From positions 1 to 64,000 of the forward strand of contig CAKQBG010000003.1 of assembly GCA_934216145.1 (NCBI GenBank): 64,000 nt of DNA, written 5' to 3'. The notes beneath the pieces are model-generated. The model did not search any database. It saw only the letters and a list, made by a program, of their open reading frames with translations, and was not told the origin of the DNA. The DNA is from an uncultured Anaeroplasma sp. Lineage in GTDB: Bacteria; Bacillota_I; Bacilli_A; Acholeplasmatales; Anaeroplasmataceae. How positions within the stretch are numbered: the stretch's first letter is position 1; each line of letters starts with the position of its first letter. This document shows positions 1 to 8,702 of this stretch, in pieces. Position numbers and translations under genes: made by a program.

Positions 1-18
1 ATAGTATTAATCTAGACC

Positions 19-75
19 AAAAGGAGGTGTGAACATTATAGATTTAAAAAAATCTATTTTTTCACACCTCCTTTT
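19..75. terminator. Bidirectional terminator hairpin
   Basis: A 15-bp perfect inverted repeat (AAAAGGAGGTGTGAA at 19-33, complement at 61-75) encloses a smaller AT hairpin and has T-tracts on both strands. It overlaps the stop codon of the leftward diguanylate cyclase gene and can end transcription from either side. Confidence 0.8.
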
Positions 76-1124
76 TATAAGCTTATGTATGATGTTATCG
101 CTCTAGCGAAAACTATAAATAGAGATTCCTCATCATTTTGCCATATTCTAGTAAGACGAGTATCATATATTAAAAAATAAATATCATCATTTGAATTTAA
201 TTGTTTTACTTCATATAGTAGGAAGGAATTAATTTTATTTTCTAAGCAAAAATTATAGAATTCAGTATATCTTTTTTCTAAGAAGTTTATATTATTAGCT
301 TTAATATAGATTTTATCTCTTAAATATAGCTTTTTAATATGTTCATAAGGTATACCTTTAGTAGTTTTATTTTGGTTTTTATTATATTCTACTATTTTGT
401 TTTCATTAAAGTGGCAAATAATTCCATTTAGAGCCATTTGTTTGGCTAGCCAATTCATTGCATTATCTATTCTTGCTGAAGATTTGCTTGAATCAAGAAT
501 AGAATATAAATCAATTATCTTTTCAGATAATGTTTTTGAGCTTAATCTAGTTGTAGGAAGTTTTTCATGGATTTCTTTTCTATAAATAATAAATCTATTT
601 CTTCCTTTATTTTTACCATGGTATAAGCATTTATCGCATATTTCAAATAGCTTTTCATATGTATTAGCATCATTAGGGTAAGATGCTGTACCAGCTGTTG
701 CAGTAATTTGAATATTTTCAGCTACAGGAGTACTAGTTGTTATTCTAATTCCATTTTCGAATATTTCTCTTAAATATCTCCAGCAGGTATTATAATCATC
801 TATTCCTTCTAATATTAGAAGGAATTCATCTCCTCCAAATCTACCTACTAAAGTATTATCTGGAGAATAATGCATTATATTATTTGATATTGTTTTTAAG
901 ATAATGTCACCTGAATGATGTCCATAAGCATCATTGATAGATTTAAAATTATCTATATCTAATATTGCTAGATAGAAATGCTTTTGATTTTGAATTAAGT
1001 AATTAACATACTCTAATATATATTTTCTTTCTAATGTAGATGTAAGACTATCTAGTATATAGTTTTCATCAATATTTAGTGATTTAAAATATACGTTATT
1101 CTTAATGAAATTGCTCATTAGCAT
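75..1124 (-). CDS. Diguanylate cyclase (GGDEF + C-terminal GAF-like domain)
   Basis: Predicted to make cyclic di-GMP from two GTP. With the start chosen here (ATG at 1124, eight bases after GGAGGT at 1133-1138) the protein has 349 residues. The GGDEF domain spans about 45-195, with the metal-binding stretch LDIDNFKSINDAYGH near 55-69 and an intact GGDEF signature at 97-101. The position of the inhibitory I-site (RxxD five residues before GGDEF) reads PDNT, so product inhibition at that site is not expected. Residues about 210-349 look like a GAF-type sensor. No membrane segment or signal peptide is seen, so it should be cytoplasmic. An upstream ATG at 1169 lies inside the leader terminator and is rejected. 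The mRNA leader carries a c-di-GMP riboswitch, so expression is probably set by its own product. Confidence 0.92.
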   Translation of the reverse strand: MLMSNFIKNNVYFKSLNIDENYILDSLTSTLERKYILEYVNYLIQNQKHFYLAILDIDNFKSINDAYGHHSGDIILKTISNNIMHYSPDNTLVGRFGGDEFLLILEGIDDYNTCWRYLREIFENGIRITTSTPVAENIQITATAGTASYPNDANTYEKLFEICDKCLYHGKNKGRNRFIIYRKEIHEKLPTTRLSSKTLSEKIIDLYSILDSSKSSARIDNAMNWLAKQMALNGIICHFNENKIVEYNKNQNKTTKGIPYEHIKKLYLRDKIYIKANNINFLEKRYTEFYNFCLENKINSFLLYEVKQLNSNDDIYFLIYDTRLTRIWQNDEESLFIVFARAITSYISL

Positions 1125-1140
1125 AAGATTGTACCTCCGT

Positions 1141-1165
1141 AAAAAAAGCTCCATAAAAAATGGAG
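1141..1165 (-). terminator. Riboswitch-controlled leader terminator
   Basis: On the minus strand CTCCAT, a five-base loop and ATGGAG (1165-1149) are followed by seven Ts (1147-1141). It lies between the c-di-GMP aptamer and the GGAGGT ribosome site of the cyclase gene, as expected for an expression platform working by transcription termination. Confidence 0.75.
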
Positions 1166-1180
1166 TCAATTATTGCGTAC

Positions 1181-1256
1181 AAATTTAAGATGCAACTGGC
1201 TGCCATTTTAAAGGCCCTATAGCTTTGCGTCATATCCTTTCGAACATTTTGCTAAT
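1181..1256 (-). ncRNA. c-di-GMP-I riboswitch (GEMM-I) aptamer
   Basis: Read on the minus strand, the leader contains the conserved GEMM-I blocks in order: GCAAAA, then a P2 stem TGTTC-GAAA-GGATA with its GAAA tetraloop, then GACGCAAAGCTA, then GGGCC...GGCAGCCAGTTGC, the tetraloop-receptor side and junction. These match the known class (for example Vc2: GCAAACC..CGAAAG..GACGCAAAGCC..GGUUACC) block for block. The terminator and the GGDEF gene follow directly. Whether c-di-GMP turns the gene on or off cannot be read safely by eye. Confidence 0.88.
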
Positions 1257-1519
1257 ATTTTTTTGTATGCTTATTATAACATTATTAAGAGTGATTTGCA
1301 ATAATACAGATTATGAAATTATATTAAATTGAGATTAAGATTTTTGATATAATTGGAAAAATATAAATAATTTCATTTTGAAATTAGTAAATTAATAAAT
1401 ATTTTTTACTCTTTTGTTGTTTATTAATTTCTATATGGTATACTATTTAGGATTGTCTTATTTTTATATCATAATAAAATACTATAAGCTAATAATATAT
1501 ATAGATAGGTGGTGAGGCT

Positions 1520-2860
1520 ATGATAAATCAATTTAGTAATAAATTTAATTTTAATAGGATAATTAAATTTACGTTACCAAGTATTATAATGATGATGTTT
1601 TTCTCATTGTATACTATTATTGATGGTATATTTGTTTCTAATTATGTAGGTACAATAGCTTTAGGTGCTTTAAATATTATATATCCTTTTCAATGCTTGT
1701 GTATTGGACTAGCGATAATGGTTGCTGCAGGTGGTAGTGCTATTGTAGCTAAGAACTTAGGAGAAAATGAAATGGATAAGGCTAAGAGCTTATTTACAAT
1801 GTTTATTTTTTTAGAAGTTATTATTTCTATAATTGTATTAGTATTAGGTTTGATTTTCCAAAATAAAATTATAGATCTTTTAGGCTCTAGTGAGCTTCAA
1901 AGACCATATGCTTTAAGCTATTATCGTATTTATTTAAGCTTTTTACCTTTTATTTTTTTACAAAATGCATTTCAAACTCTTTTTGTAACGGCTGGTAAGC
2001 CTAAGCTAGGTTTATTCTTAATTTTTATTGCTGGTATAACAAATATCGTTCTTGATTATATTTTCTTAAGTGTAGTTCATATGAGTATTGAAGGAGCGGC
2101 TTTAGGTACTGTTATAGCATGTATGATTCCATCTATTGTAGGAATGGTATATTTTACTTTTAATAGGAAAGGTATTTTATATTTTGTTAAATTTAAGTTT
2201 GATTTTAAAAATATAAGAAATGCTTTAATTAATGGTTCTTCAGAAATGGTTACTAATTTAGCTAATGCTATTACAACCTTTTTATTTAATATGCAATGCA
2301 TGAAATTTTATGGAGAGGATGGAGTTGCGGCAATAACTATTGTTTTGTATTTTCAATTTTTATTTACAGCAGTATTTTTTGGGTATTCAACAGGAATAGC
2401 ACCTGTAATGTCATATAAGTATGGTAATGATAATAAAAAGGAATTAAGGTATATTTATAGTAGAAGCCTTCTAATAGTTTTGATTATTTCTATTATTGGG
2501 TTTTCATCATCATTTTTCTTGATCTATCCTGTAACATCATTATTTTCTAGTAGTGGTAGTAATGTTTATAATATTGTTATTAGTAATTTTAAATATTATT
2601 CTTTAGCATTATTATTATTTGGTACTTCTATTTTTGCATCAAGCTATTTTACTTCTTTAGGTAATGGAGTAGTATCTCTTGTTATTTCATTTTCAAGAAC
2701 TATTTTATTCTTAACAATTTCGTTAATTGTTTTACCATTAATATTTAATGAGATTGGTGTTTGGATATCAGTGCCAGTAGCTGAAGCTATTGGAGTTATT
2801 GTTTCTGTTTTTTGTTTTATTAGGTATAAAAGAAGATATTTATTTAATTCCGAGTCATAG
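1520..2860 (+). CDS. MATE family efflux transporter
   Basis: A polytopic membrane protein of 446 residues, the usual MATE length, with about twelve hydrophobic segments in two halves. The N-terminus (IIKFTLPSIIMMMFFSLYTI followed by DGIFVSNYVG) carries the MATE/NorM pattern. Family members export drugs or metabolites in exchange for Na+ or H+; the substrate cannot be told from sequence. The start ATG follows GGTGGTGAGG at a normal distance. It is monocistronic: a 260-base AT-rich spacer precedes it and a hairpin terminator overlaps its stop codon. Confidence 0.88.
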   Translation: MINQFSNKFNFNRIIKFTLPSIIMMMFFSLYTIIDGIFVSNYVGTIALGALNIIYPFQCLCIGLAIMVAAGGSAIVAKNLGENEMDKAKSLFTMFIFLEVIISIIVLVLGLIFQNKIIDLLGSSELQRPYALSYYRIYLSFLPFIFLQNAFQTLFVTAGKPKLGLFLIFIAGITNIVLDYIFLSVVHMSIEGAALGTVIACMIPSIVGMVYFTFNRKGILYFVKFKFDFKNIRNALINGSSEMVTNLANAITTFLFNMQCMKFYGEDGVAAITIVLYFQFLFTAVFFGYSTGIAPVMSYKYGNDNKKELRYIYSRSLLIVLIISIIGFSSSFFLIYPVTSLFSSSGSNVYNIVISNFKYYSLALLLFGTSIFASSYFTSLGNGVVSLVISFSRTILFLTISLIVLPLIFNEIGVWISVPVAEAIGVIVSVFCFIRYKRRYLFNSES

Positions 2861-2873
2861 ACTCGGTTTTTTT
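2850..2873 (+). terminator. Intrinsic terminator of the MATE gene
   Basis: Stem CCGAGT / ACTCGG with a five-base loop containing the TAG stop codon, followed by seven Ts (2867-2873). Confidence 0.88.
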
Positions 2874-2929
2874 ATTGTAAGTTATTATGAAGTAGGATAT
2901 AATTTTTTATAAAAAGGAAGGTTTTTATT

Positions 2930-3607
2930 ATGGTTAAATATATTTTGTTAGATTTAGATGGAACAGTTTTTGATTTTAATAAGGGAGAAAGAAGTGCATT
3001 TATTAAAACAATAGTAGAAAATTGTAATTATAAACCATCTTTAGAAGAGTGTTTAGAGTTTTCTAGAATAAATGAGTTCTATTTTAAGGAATATCAAAAT
3101 AAAAAAATGACTAGAGAGGAATTTCATTTTAATAGATTTAGATCTATTATGGAATATATGAATATTTCTTATAATATTTTTGATATTAATAAATATTATG
3201 TTAATGAGCTAAAGTATCAAGCTGATCTATATGATGATGCGTTAGATATAATTAAGTATATAAAGAATAAATATATTTTATGTGCTCAATCTAATGGAAT
3301 GGAATTAGTTCAAAGAAAAAGATTAGAAGAGGCTGGTATTATTTCTTATTTTGACAAAATATATATTTCTGAATTGATAGGATATAATAAACCGGATAAG
3401 AGATTTTTTGATTTCATCATTAATGACATTGGAGATTATGATTTAGATAATTATTTAATTATTGGTGATAGGCTTGATTCTGATATCCTTGGTGGAATAA
3501 ATAGTGATATTAACTCTATTTATGTTAAAAGGGAGGATAATAAAGAAAAGGGAGATTCCTTACAAAAACAAGTAAATAGTTTGTCTAGTTTGAAAAAAAT
3601 AATCTAA
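2930..3607 (+). CDS. HAD-superfamily hydrolase, YjjG-like
   Basis: A 225-residue cytoplasmic phosphatase of the haloacid dehalogenase fold. Motif I is LLDLDGTVFDF at about 6-16 (nucleophile Asp and second Asp), motif II is the SNG after the helical cap (near 124), motif III lysine lies in GYNKPDKRFF, and motif IV is GDRLDSD. Length, cap type and the wording of motif I fit the YjjG branch, which dephosphorylates nucleoside monophosphates including non-canonical pyrimidines. The true substrate here is inferred only. It stands alone between a terminator upstream and the regulated promoter of the sugar transporter downstream. Confidence 0.85.
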   Translation: MVKYILLDLDGTVFDFNKGERSAFIKTIVENCNYKPSLEECLEFSRINEFYFKEYQNKKMTREEFHFNRFRSIMEYMNISYNIFDINKYYVNELKYQADLYDDALDIIKYIKNKYILCAQSNGMELVQRKRLEEAGIISYFDKIYISELIGYNKPDKRFFDFIINDIGDYDLDNYLIIGDRLDSDILGGINSDINSIYVKREDNKEKGDSLQKQVNSLSSLKKII

Positions 3608-3620
3608 TTTTTGCTATTAT

Positions 3621-3660
3621 TGAAAACGTTTGAGAAAAAAACAACGAAAACGATTAAGTT
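3621..3660. promoter_or_regulatory. Tandem LacI-type operators upstream of the ABC operon
   Basis: Two near copies of one palindromic motif lie close together: TGAAAACGTTTGAG at 3621-3634 and CGAAAACGATTAAGTT at 3645-3660. The second is almost identical to sites at 11138 and 12301 in the same locus. They lie just upstream of a strong promoter (-35 at 3677). The LacI-family protein encoded at 11262 is the likely binder; a global CcpA-like factor is the alternative. Confidence 0.7.
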
Positions 3661-3676
3661 TTTTCACAAAAAACTA

Positions 3677-3705
3677 TTTACAAATTAAAAAAAGAATGCT
3701 ATTAT
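3677..3705 (+). promoter_or_regulatory. Promoter of the sugar ABC transporter operon
   Basis: A -35 box TTTACA (3677-3682) and extended -10 TGC-TATTAT (3697-3705) are separated by 17 bases. Transcription would begin near 3712, leaving a leader of about 210 bases. The same TTTACA-17-TATTAT arrangement is found upstream of the GH1 gene at 12321. Confidence 0.7.
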
Positions 3706-3786
3706 AGAAGTACATCAAAGGTGAGATTTAATAAAATATTAATATTTGGAGCTTCATATCTAGTGTTTTTTTAGTTTTGTTGATTA

Positions 3787-3886
3787 TGAAAGCGGTTCCA
3801 ATGATAATGATATTAAATTTTATTTAATTTTGCCACATTTTAAGAGCTAATAGGTTCTTAATAAACTTGCTTAAACGATTAAGCAA
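3787..3886. promoter_or_regulatory. Downstream operator candidates in the ABC operon leader
   Basis: Within the 5' leader lie TGAAAGCGGTTCCA (3787-3800) and a perfect 8-bp-arm palindrome TTGCTTAA-acga-TTAAGCAA (3867-3886), both with the central CG of LacI-family operators. The second could also fold as an RNA hairpin 25 bases before the AGGAGG of the binding-protein gene. Which role applies is unknown. Confidence 0.5.
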
Positions 3887-3923
3887 AAAACTTTTTTTCG
3901 AATATTTAGGAGGAAATTAAAAA

Positions 3924-5303
3924 ATGAAAAAGCAAATCGGAAAAAAGGTATTAACGGCAGCGTTAGTTGTTGGAGGTGTAGCAGTATTAGCTAGTACATT
4001 ATCATCATGTAGTGAGGAGGATGTATTCCATATTTATTGTTGGAATGATGAGTTTGAGGGTTTCTTTAATAAGTATGTATCTGATGAAAAGAATAATGAT
4101 AATCCAGAAGAAACACACCATTTAGATGGTAAGGCTGTAAAATGGACTATGCAAGTTTCTGATGGAGGAAAATATCAACAAGATTTGGATGTGGCATTAA
4201 AGAATAATGCAAATGCAAAGAAATCTGACAAAGTTGATATGTTCTTAGCTGAAGCAGATTATATCTTAAAATATACTAATACAACAGTAACTAAGGATGT
4301 TAAGCAAATTGGTGTTACTGATTTCTCTAAAACTTATAAGTATACTGTTGATGCAGCATCAGATTCAAAGGGTGTTGTTAAGGGCGTTTCATTCCAATGT
4401 TGTCCTGCAGGTTTGATTTATCGTAGAAGTATTGCCAAAGCATTATTTGGAACAGATGATCCTGCAAAAGTTCAAGAAAAAGTAAGTGATTGGTCAAAGT
4501 TCGATACAGTTGCTGCACAAGCAAAGGAAAAGGGATATTTTATTACTGCATCATATGCTGATACATATCGTGTATTCTCTAATAATGCTGATTCTGCTTG
4601 GGTTGATGCTGAGGGTAATGTTAAAATGCCAGAGGTTGTTAAGACTTGGATGACACAGGCTGAAACATATGTTAAAAATGGATATACTAAGACTGATGGT
4701 CTTTGGGATGCAGGTAAGACTGCTGAATTTAAGAATGATGGAAAAGCATTCTGTACATTTGGTCCAGCTTGGTATTATAACTTCTCAATGGGTACAGCAA
4801 TGGGTTCAGGTACAGCAAGTAGTGCTCCTAAAAAAACTGATGATGGTAACAGCTGGGGTGATTGGGCAGTAATTCAAGGTCCTCAATCATTCTTCTGGGG
4901 TGGTACTTGGATGCTTGCAGCTACAGGTGGAGATGATGATGAGCTTGTCGCTAAGACAATGAATGCATTCTTAAATAACGATGAAATCTGTGAAAAGCTA
5001 GTTAAGGATGAAGGACAATTCTCTAACAATAAGACTGTTAATGAAAAAGTAGCAAATGAATATGAAGCTGCTAAAAAAGGTAATTTATTCCTTGGCGGTC
5101 AAAATGATACAAAGATTTGGGTTGATATGGCTGACAGCATTAAGTTCCAAAATAATACTATTTATGATCAACAATGTAATGAAGGATTACAAACTGCATA
5201 TGTTAAGTATTTAAAGAAGGAATTATCAACTAAGGATGAAGCTATTAAAGATTTCTATTCATCATTAAGAACTGCTTTCCCTAATTTAAAGGTACCTCAA
5301 TAA
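3924..5303 (+). CDS. Sugar ABC transporter substrate-binding lipoprotein
   Basis: An extracytoplasmic solute-binding protein of family 1 (MalE/UgpB-like), 459 residues. The signal peptide is a lysine-rich start, a hydrophobic core and a lipobox LSSC with Cys29 as the lipid anchor. The mature part starts with VFHIYCWNDEFEGFF, typical of oligosaccharide binders, and is rich in aromatic residues for sugar stacking. It is first in an operon with two permeases and an ATPase. Neighbouring cellobiose phosphorylase, GH1 and GH5 genes make cello-oligosaccharides the likely ligand (inference). The start follows AGGAGG at 3909-3914. GC and codon use are slightly higher than in neighbours, consistent with high expression. 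Confidence 0.9.
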   Translation: MKKQIGKKVLTAALVVGGVAVLASTLSSCSEEDVFHIYCWNDEFEGFFNKYVSDEKNNDNPEETHHLDGKAVKWTMQVSDGGKYQQDLDVALKNNANAKKSDKVDMFLAEADYILKYTNTTVTKDVKQIGVTDFSKTYKYTVDAASDSKGVVKGVSFQCCPAGLIYRRSIAKALFGTDDPAKVQEKVSDWSKFDTVAAQAKEKGYFITASYADTYRVFSNNADSAWVDAEGNVKMPEVVKTWMTQAETYVKNGYTKTDGLWDAGKTAEFKNDGKAFCTFGPAWYYNFSMGTAMGSGTASSAPKKTDDGNSWGDWAVIQGPQSFFWGGTWMLAATGGDDDELVAKTMNAFLNNDEICEKLVKDEGQFSNNKTVNEKVANEYEAAKKGNLFLGGQNDTKIWVDMADSIKFQNNTIYDQQCNEGLQTAYVKYLKKELSTKDEAIKDFYSSLRTAFPNLKVPQ

Positions 5304-5323
5304 AATGATTATATAACTCTAAG

Positions 5324-5353
5324 AAGCCATGATGGATACTTCTATCATGGCTT
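5324..5353 (+). terminator. Intercistronic stem-loop after the binding-protein gene
   Basis: A perfect 10-bp stem (AAGCCATGAT / ATCATGGCTT) follows the binding-protein stop by about 20 bases but has only a weak T-run after it. Such hairpins usually give partial termination or 3'-end protection, so that more binding protein than permease is made. Confidence 0.7.
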
Positions 5354-5390
5354 TATTAGGAATTTAAAATAAAATATAGGAGGTATATAT

Positions 5391-6335
5391 ATGGAAGCAA
5401 ATATTTCTAAAAATTCAAAAAAGAAAAAGATAAGTTATGCCAAATGGGGTTATATATTTATTGCTTCATTTTTTATAGTATATTTTCTTTTTACATTTGT
5501 TCCCCAAATAATTACAATAATTGATAGTTTTAAAACATTTGTTCCTAAACCTAATGAAAGTATTTTGGATTTTAATCCTCATTATTGTGGATTTGATAAC
5601 TATACAGCTATTTTCTCAGTAAATGAGAATGGTTATATTGAAATATTTAAAACAATTGGAAATACTTTAATAATGTGGATTTTAGGAGCTGTACCACAAT
5701 TAATAGTATCTTTATTATTAGCATTGATTTTCACTGCTACAAAGCTTAAGCTAAAAGGAACCGGCTTTTTTAAAACATTATTCTATATGCCAAATTTAAT
5801 TATGGCAACAGCCTTTTCAGCTTTATTCTTAATTCTATTTTCAACAGGAACAGGTCCTATTTATAAAATTTTCGTTAATCTAGGATGGGTTCGTGAAGGA
5901 TTTGATTTTATATCTAATAAAGGCTGGTCACGAGTATTAGTAGCATTTATGAATTTTTTGATGTGGTTTGGTAATACTACTATTCTTTTGATGGCTGGTA
6001 TTCAAAGTATTGATGAAAGTATCTTTGAATCTGCAAGAATTGATGGAGCTTCATCTAATAGAATTTTATTTGATATAACATTACCATTATTGAAGCCAAC
6101 AGTGGTATATGTTATTATTACTTCAATGATTGGTGGATTACAAATGTTTGATGTTCCACAAGTCTTAACTGATAAAGCTTTAAACAATGAAACAAGAACA
6201 ATTGTTATGCTTATAAATAAATATTTAGGTGCTCAAAATTATGGTTATGCAGGTGCTACATCAGTCATCCTATTTATTATTACAGGAATATTAAGTATAA
6301 TTGTTTTTAAAACAATAAATAAGAAGGAGGATTAA
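5391..6335 (+). CDS. Sugar ABC transporter permease (MalF type)
   Basis: A 314-residue inner-membrane permease with six predicted helices. After a basic cytoplasmic tail the first helix begins near residue 20. The conserved EAA loop that docks on the ATPase reads ESARIDGASSNRILFDITLP near 217-236. The following gene overlaps closely (one base gap) and encodes its MalG-type partner, so the two form the heterodimeric channel. AGGAGG lies just before the start. Substrate is taken from context: beta-linked glucose oligomers. Confidence 0.9.
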   Translation: MEANISKNSKKKKISYAKWGYIFIASFFIVYFLFTFVPQIITIIDSFKTFVPKPNESILDFNPHYCGFDNYTAIFSVNENGYIEIFKTIGNTLIMWILGAVPQLIVSLLLALIFTATKLKLKGTGFFKTLFYMPNLIMATAFSALFLILFSTGTGPIYKIFVNLGWVREGFDFISNKGWSRVLVAFMNFLMWFGNTTILLMAGIQSIDESIFESARIDGASSNRILFDITLPLLKPTVVYVIITSMIGGLQMFDVPQVLTDKALNNETRTIVMLINKYLGAQNYGYAGATSVILFIITGILSIIVFKTINKKED

Positions 6336-6336
6336 T

Positions 6337-7236
6337 ATGGAGACTAATTTAGATACTAATAACAATAATGACAATTCTAAAGCTAAGGTTAGATATATTT
6401 TAACTAAGATTATTGTTTATCTATTTTTAATTTTTCTATCATTCTTATGTATTTTCTTCTTTTATTTATTATTAATAAATATAACAAGATCAAATAATGA
6501 GCTTCAATCTGGAGATTTATCATTAGTACCTAGTGAATATTTTTCTCAAAATTTTTCTAATCTATTTGGTTCAACTGGTTCAAAGCTTGGCTTTAATGCA
6601 ATAACAGGCTTTTCAAACAGTTTAATTGTCGCATTAGGATCATCACTATTAACATGTTATTTCTCTGCCTTAACAGCTTATGGTATTTATGCTTATGATT
6701 TTAAATTTAAAAAGGTTGCAGAAGTATTCATTTTAGCTATTATGATGATTCCAACTCAATTATCATCTGTTGGTTTCTTTGAATTAGCAGTAAAATACAA
6801 TATGAAAAATCAATTATGGTTATTGATTATACCATCAATTGCAGCTCCATCAGTATTTTTCTATATGATTCAATACCTAAGATCTTCTTTACCAAAGGAT
6901 TTAATTGAAGCATCAAGAATGGATGGTTCAAGTGAATTTGGAACATTTAATAGAATTGTTTTACCAATTATGAAGCCTGCTTTAGCAGTACAATTCATTT
7001 TCTCATTTGTTGCTTCATGGAACAATCTATATATGCCATCTCTATTATTATCTGATGATAAGAAAAAGACATTGCCAATTATGATAAATAGCTTACAACA
7101 TACATCCTGGGGTTCTCTTGATTTAGGTTGTGTATATATGGCAATCTTTTTATCAATATTACCAGTTGTCATTGTTTATTTAATTTTATCAAAATCCATT
7201 ATTAAGGGTGTAACAGCTGGTTCAGTTAAGGGCTAG
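6337..7236 (+). CDS. Sugar ABC transporter permease (MalG type)
   Basis: A 299-residue membrane permease with six hydrophobic helices and the EAA loop EASRMDGSSEFGTFNRIVLP near 190-209. It is the second half of the transport channel, translated right after the MalF-type gene (stop at 6335, start at 6337) with AAGGAGG inside the end of the upstream gene. The acidic, asparagine-rich N-terminus is cytoplasmic. The C-terminus ends GVTAGSVKG, a common MalG-family ending. Confidence 0.9.
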   Translation: METNLDTNNNNDNSKAKVRYILTKIIVYLFLIFLSFLCIFFFYLLLINITRSNNELQSGDLSLVPSEYFSQNFSNLFGSTGSKLGFNAITGFSNSLIVALGSSLLTCYFSALTAYGIYAYDFKFKKVAEVFILAIMMIPTQLSSVGFFELAVKYNMKNQLWLLIIPSIAAPSVFFYMIQYLRSSLPKDLIEASRMDGSSEFGTFNRIVLPIMKPALAVQFIFSFVASWNNLYMPSLLLSDDKKKTLPIMINSLQHTSWGSLDLGCVYMAIFLSILPVVIVYLILSKSIIKGVTAGSVKG

Positions 7237-7256
7237 AAGAAAGGATGTATTAAAAT

Positions 7257-8507
7257 ATGGCTGAAGTTATTTTAAAGGATATAGTTAAAGTATATCCATA
7301 TATTGATAAAAAACCAAAAAAGTCACTATTTGGTAAAAAAAATGAAGCTCCTCAAAAAAAGACTAATTTACAAATTACAGATAAGGGAGTTGTTGCGGTA
7401 CAGCAATTTAATTTACATATTAAGGATCAGGAATTCATCGTATTAGTTGGTCCTTCTGGATGTGGTAAATCAACAACATTACGAATGGTTGCTGGTCTTG
7501 AAGAAATCACTGAAGGTGAATTATATATTGATGGAAAGCTTGTAAATGCGGTAGAGCCAAAGGATAGAGATATCGCAATGGTATTCCAAAGCTATGCGCT
7601 ATACCCACATATGACAATTGCTGAAAATATTGGTTATCCATTAAAGTTTGTTAAGGTTAAGGGCGAGGATGGAAAGCTTAGACATTTAACAAAGGAAGAG
7701 ATTTCTGAAAGAGTATTAAAGGCTGCTGAAATCTTAAATATTACAGATTATCTAGAAAGAAAGCCAAAAAATCTTTCTGGTGGACAACGTCAAAGAGTTG
7801 CTATCGGACGTGCAATAGTTAGAAATCCTAAGGTATTATTAATGGATGAGCCATTATCAAATTTGGATGCAAAGCTAAGAAATCAAATGCGTGCCGAAAT
7901 TATTAAGCTACGTCAATCAATTAAAACTACATTCATCTATGTAACACATGATCAAACTGAAGCTATGACATTAGGTGATAGAATTGTTGTTATGAAGGAT
8001 GGCTTCATTCAACAGGTTGGTTCTCCACAGGATGTATTTGAGCATCCTAGAAATCTATTTGTTTCAGGATTTATTGGAAGTCCTCAAATGAACTATTTTG
8101 ATGCTAAATTAGTAGTTGAGGATGGTATATATTATGTTGTATGTGAAAATGGCTATAAAGTTAAGCCATGTGAAGAAAAACAAGATAAATTGAGAAAAAA
8201 TAATGTTGAGCCACAGGATATTACATTAGGTGTTAGACCAGATCATATGATTATTTCAAATGAGGGTGTTAAAGGCTTAGTTACAGTATCTGAGCTTATG
8301 GGTACATCATCTCATTTACATGCTACAGTTAATAATAAGGATGTAATTGTTATAGTACCTACAGAGGGTGTTTATAAAAATTATATGAATCAAGAGCTAT
8401 GCTTTGGATTCAATGGAAATGTTATTCATATGTTCTCTAAGGAAAATGAGAAAAACCTTGAATATGCATTAGAATTAACTGCTGATAAGTTTAAATTAAA
8501 TAATTAA
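7257..8507 (+). CDS. Sugar ABC transporter ATP-binding protein (MsmK/UgpC type)
   Basis: The 416-residue ATPase of the importer. Walker A GPSGCGKST (about 65-73), Q-loop, signature LSGGQRQRVAIGRA, Walker B VLLMDEP and the switch histidine TH in IYVTHDQTEAM are all present, followed by a C-terminal OB/TOBE regulatory domain. An extra lysine-rich stretch of about 30 residues (near 17-48) is inserted between the first strand and the second, compared with MsmK. It closes a four-gene operon, unlike many Firmicutes where a shared ATPase lies elsewhere, so this importer should be self-sufficient. Confidence 0.93.
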   Translation: MAEVILKDIVKVYPYIDKKPKKSLFGKKNEAPQKKTNLQITDKGVVAVQQFNLHIKDQEFIVLVGPSGCGKSTTLRMVAGLEEITEGELYIDGKLVNAVEPKDRDIAMVFQSYALYPHMTIAENIGYPLKFVKVKGEDGKLRHLTKEEISERVLKAAEILNITDYLERKPKNLSGGQRQRVAIGRAIVRNPKVLLMDEPLSNLDAKLRNQMRAEIIKLRQSIKTTFIYVTHDQTEAMTLGDRIVVMKDGFIQQVGSPQDVFEHPRNLFVSGFIGSPQMNYFDAKLVVEDGIYYVVCENGYKVKPCEEKQDKLRKNNVEPQDITLGVRPDHMIISNEGVKGLVTVSELMGTSSHLHATVNNKDVIVIVPTEGVYKNYMNQELCFGFNGNVIHMFSKENEKNLEYALELTADKFKLNN

Positions 8508-8526
8508 ATTTTCTCCTTTTCATTTG

Positions 8527-8565
8527 CCACTATGATTACTTATAAGTAATTGTAGTGGTTTTTTT
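8527..8565 (+). terminator. Terminator of the ABC transporter operon
   Basis: Stem CCACTA..ATTACTT / AGTAAT..TAGTGG spanning 8527-8558, followed by a run of seven Ts (8559-8565). Confidence 0.88.
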
Positions 8566-8642
8566 ACTCATTTTATTAGTTCAATATATATTAGATATCA
8601 ATGTTTTAAATAAGGGAAGTATATGGCCTAATAAATAGATAT

Positions 8643-8683
8643 AAAAAAGGATTCTAAAACTATATTAGATAGCTTTAGAATCC
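8643..8683 (-). terminator. Terminator of the cellobiose phosphorylase gene
   Basis: Inverted repeat GGATTCTAAA (8649-8658) / TTTAGAATCC (8674-8683) with six As at 8643-8648, which become a T-tract for leftward transcription. Confidence 0.85.
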
Positions 8684-8702
8684 TAAAGGATGGTCTATTT
8701 AA

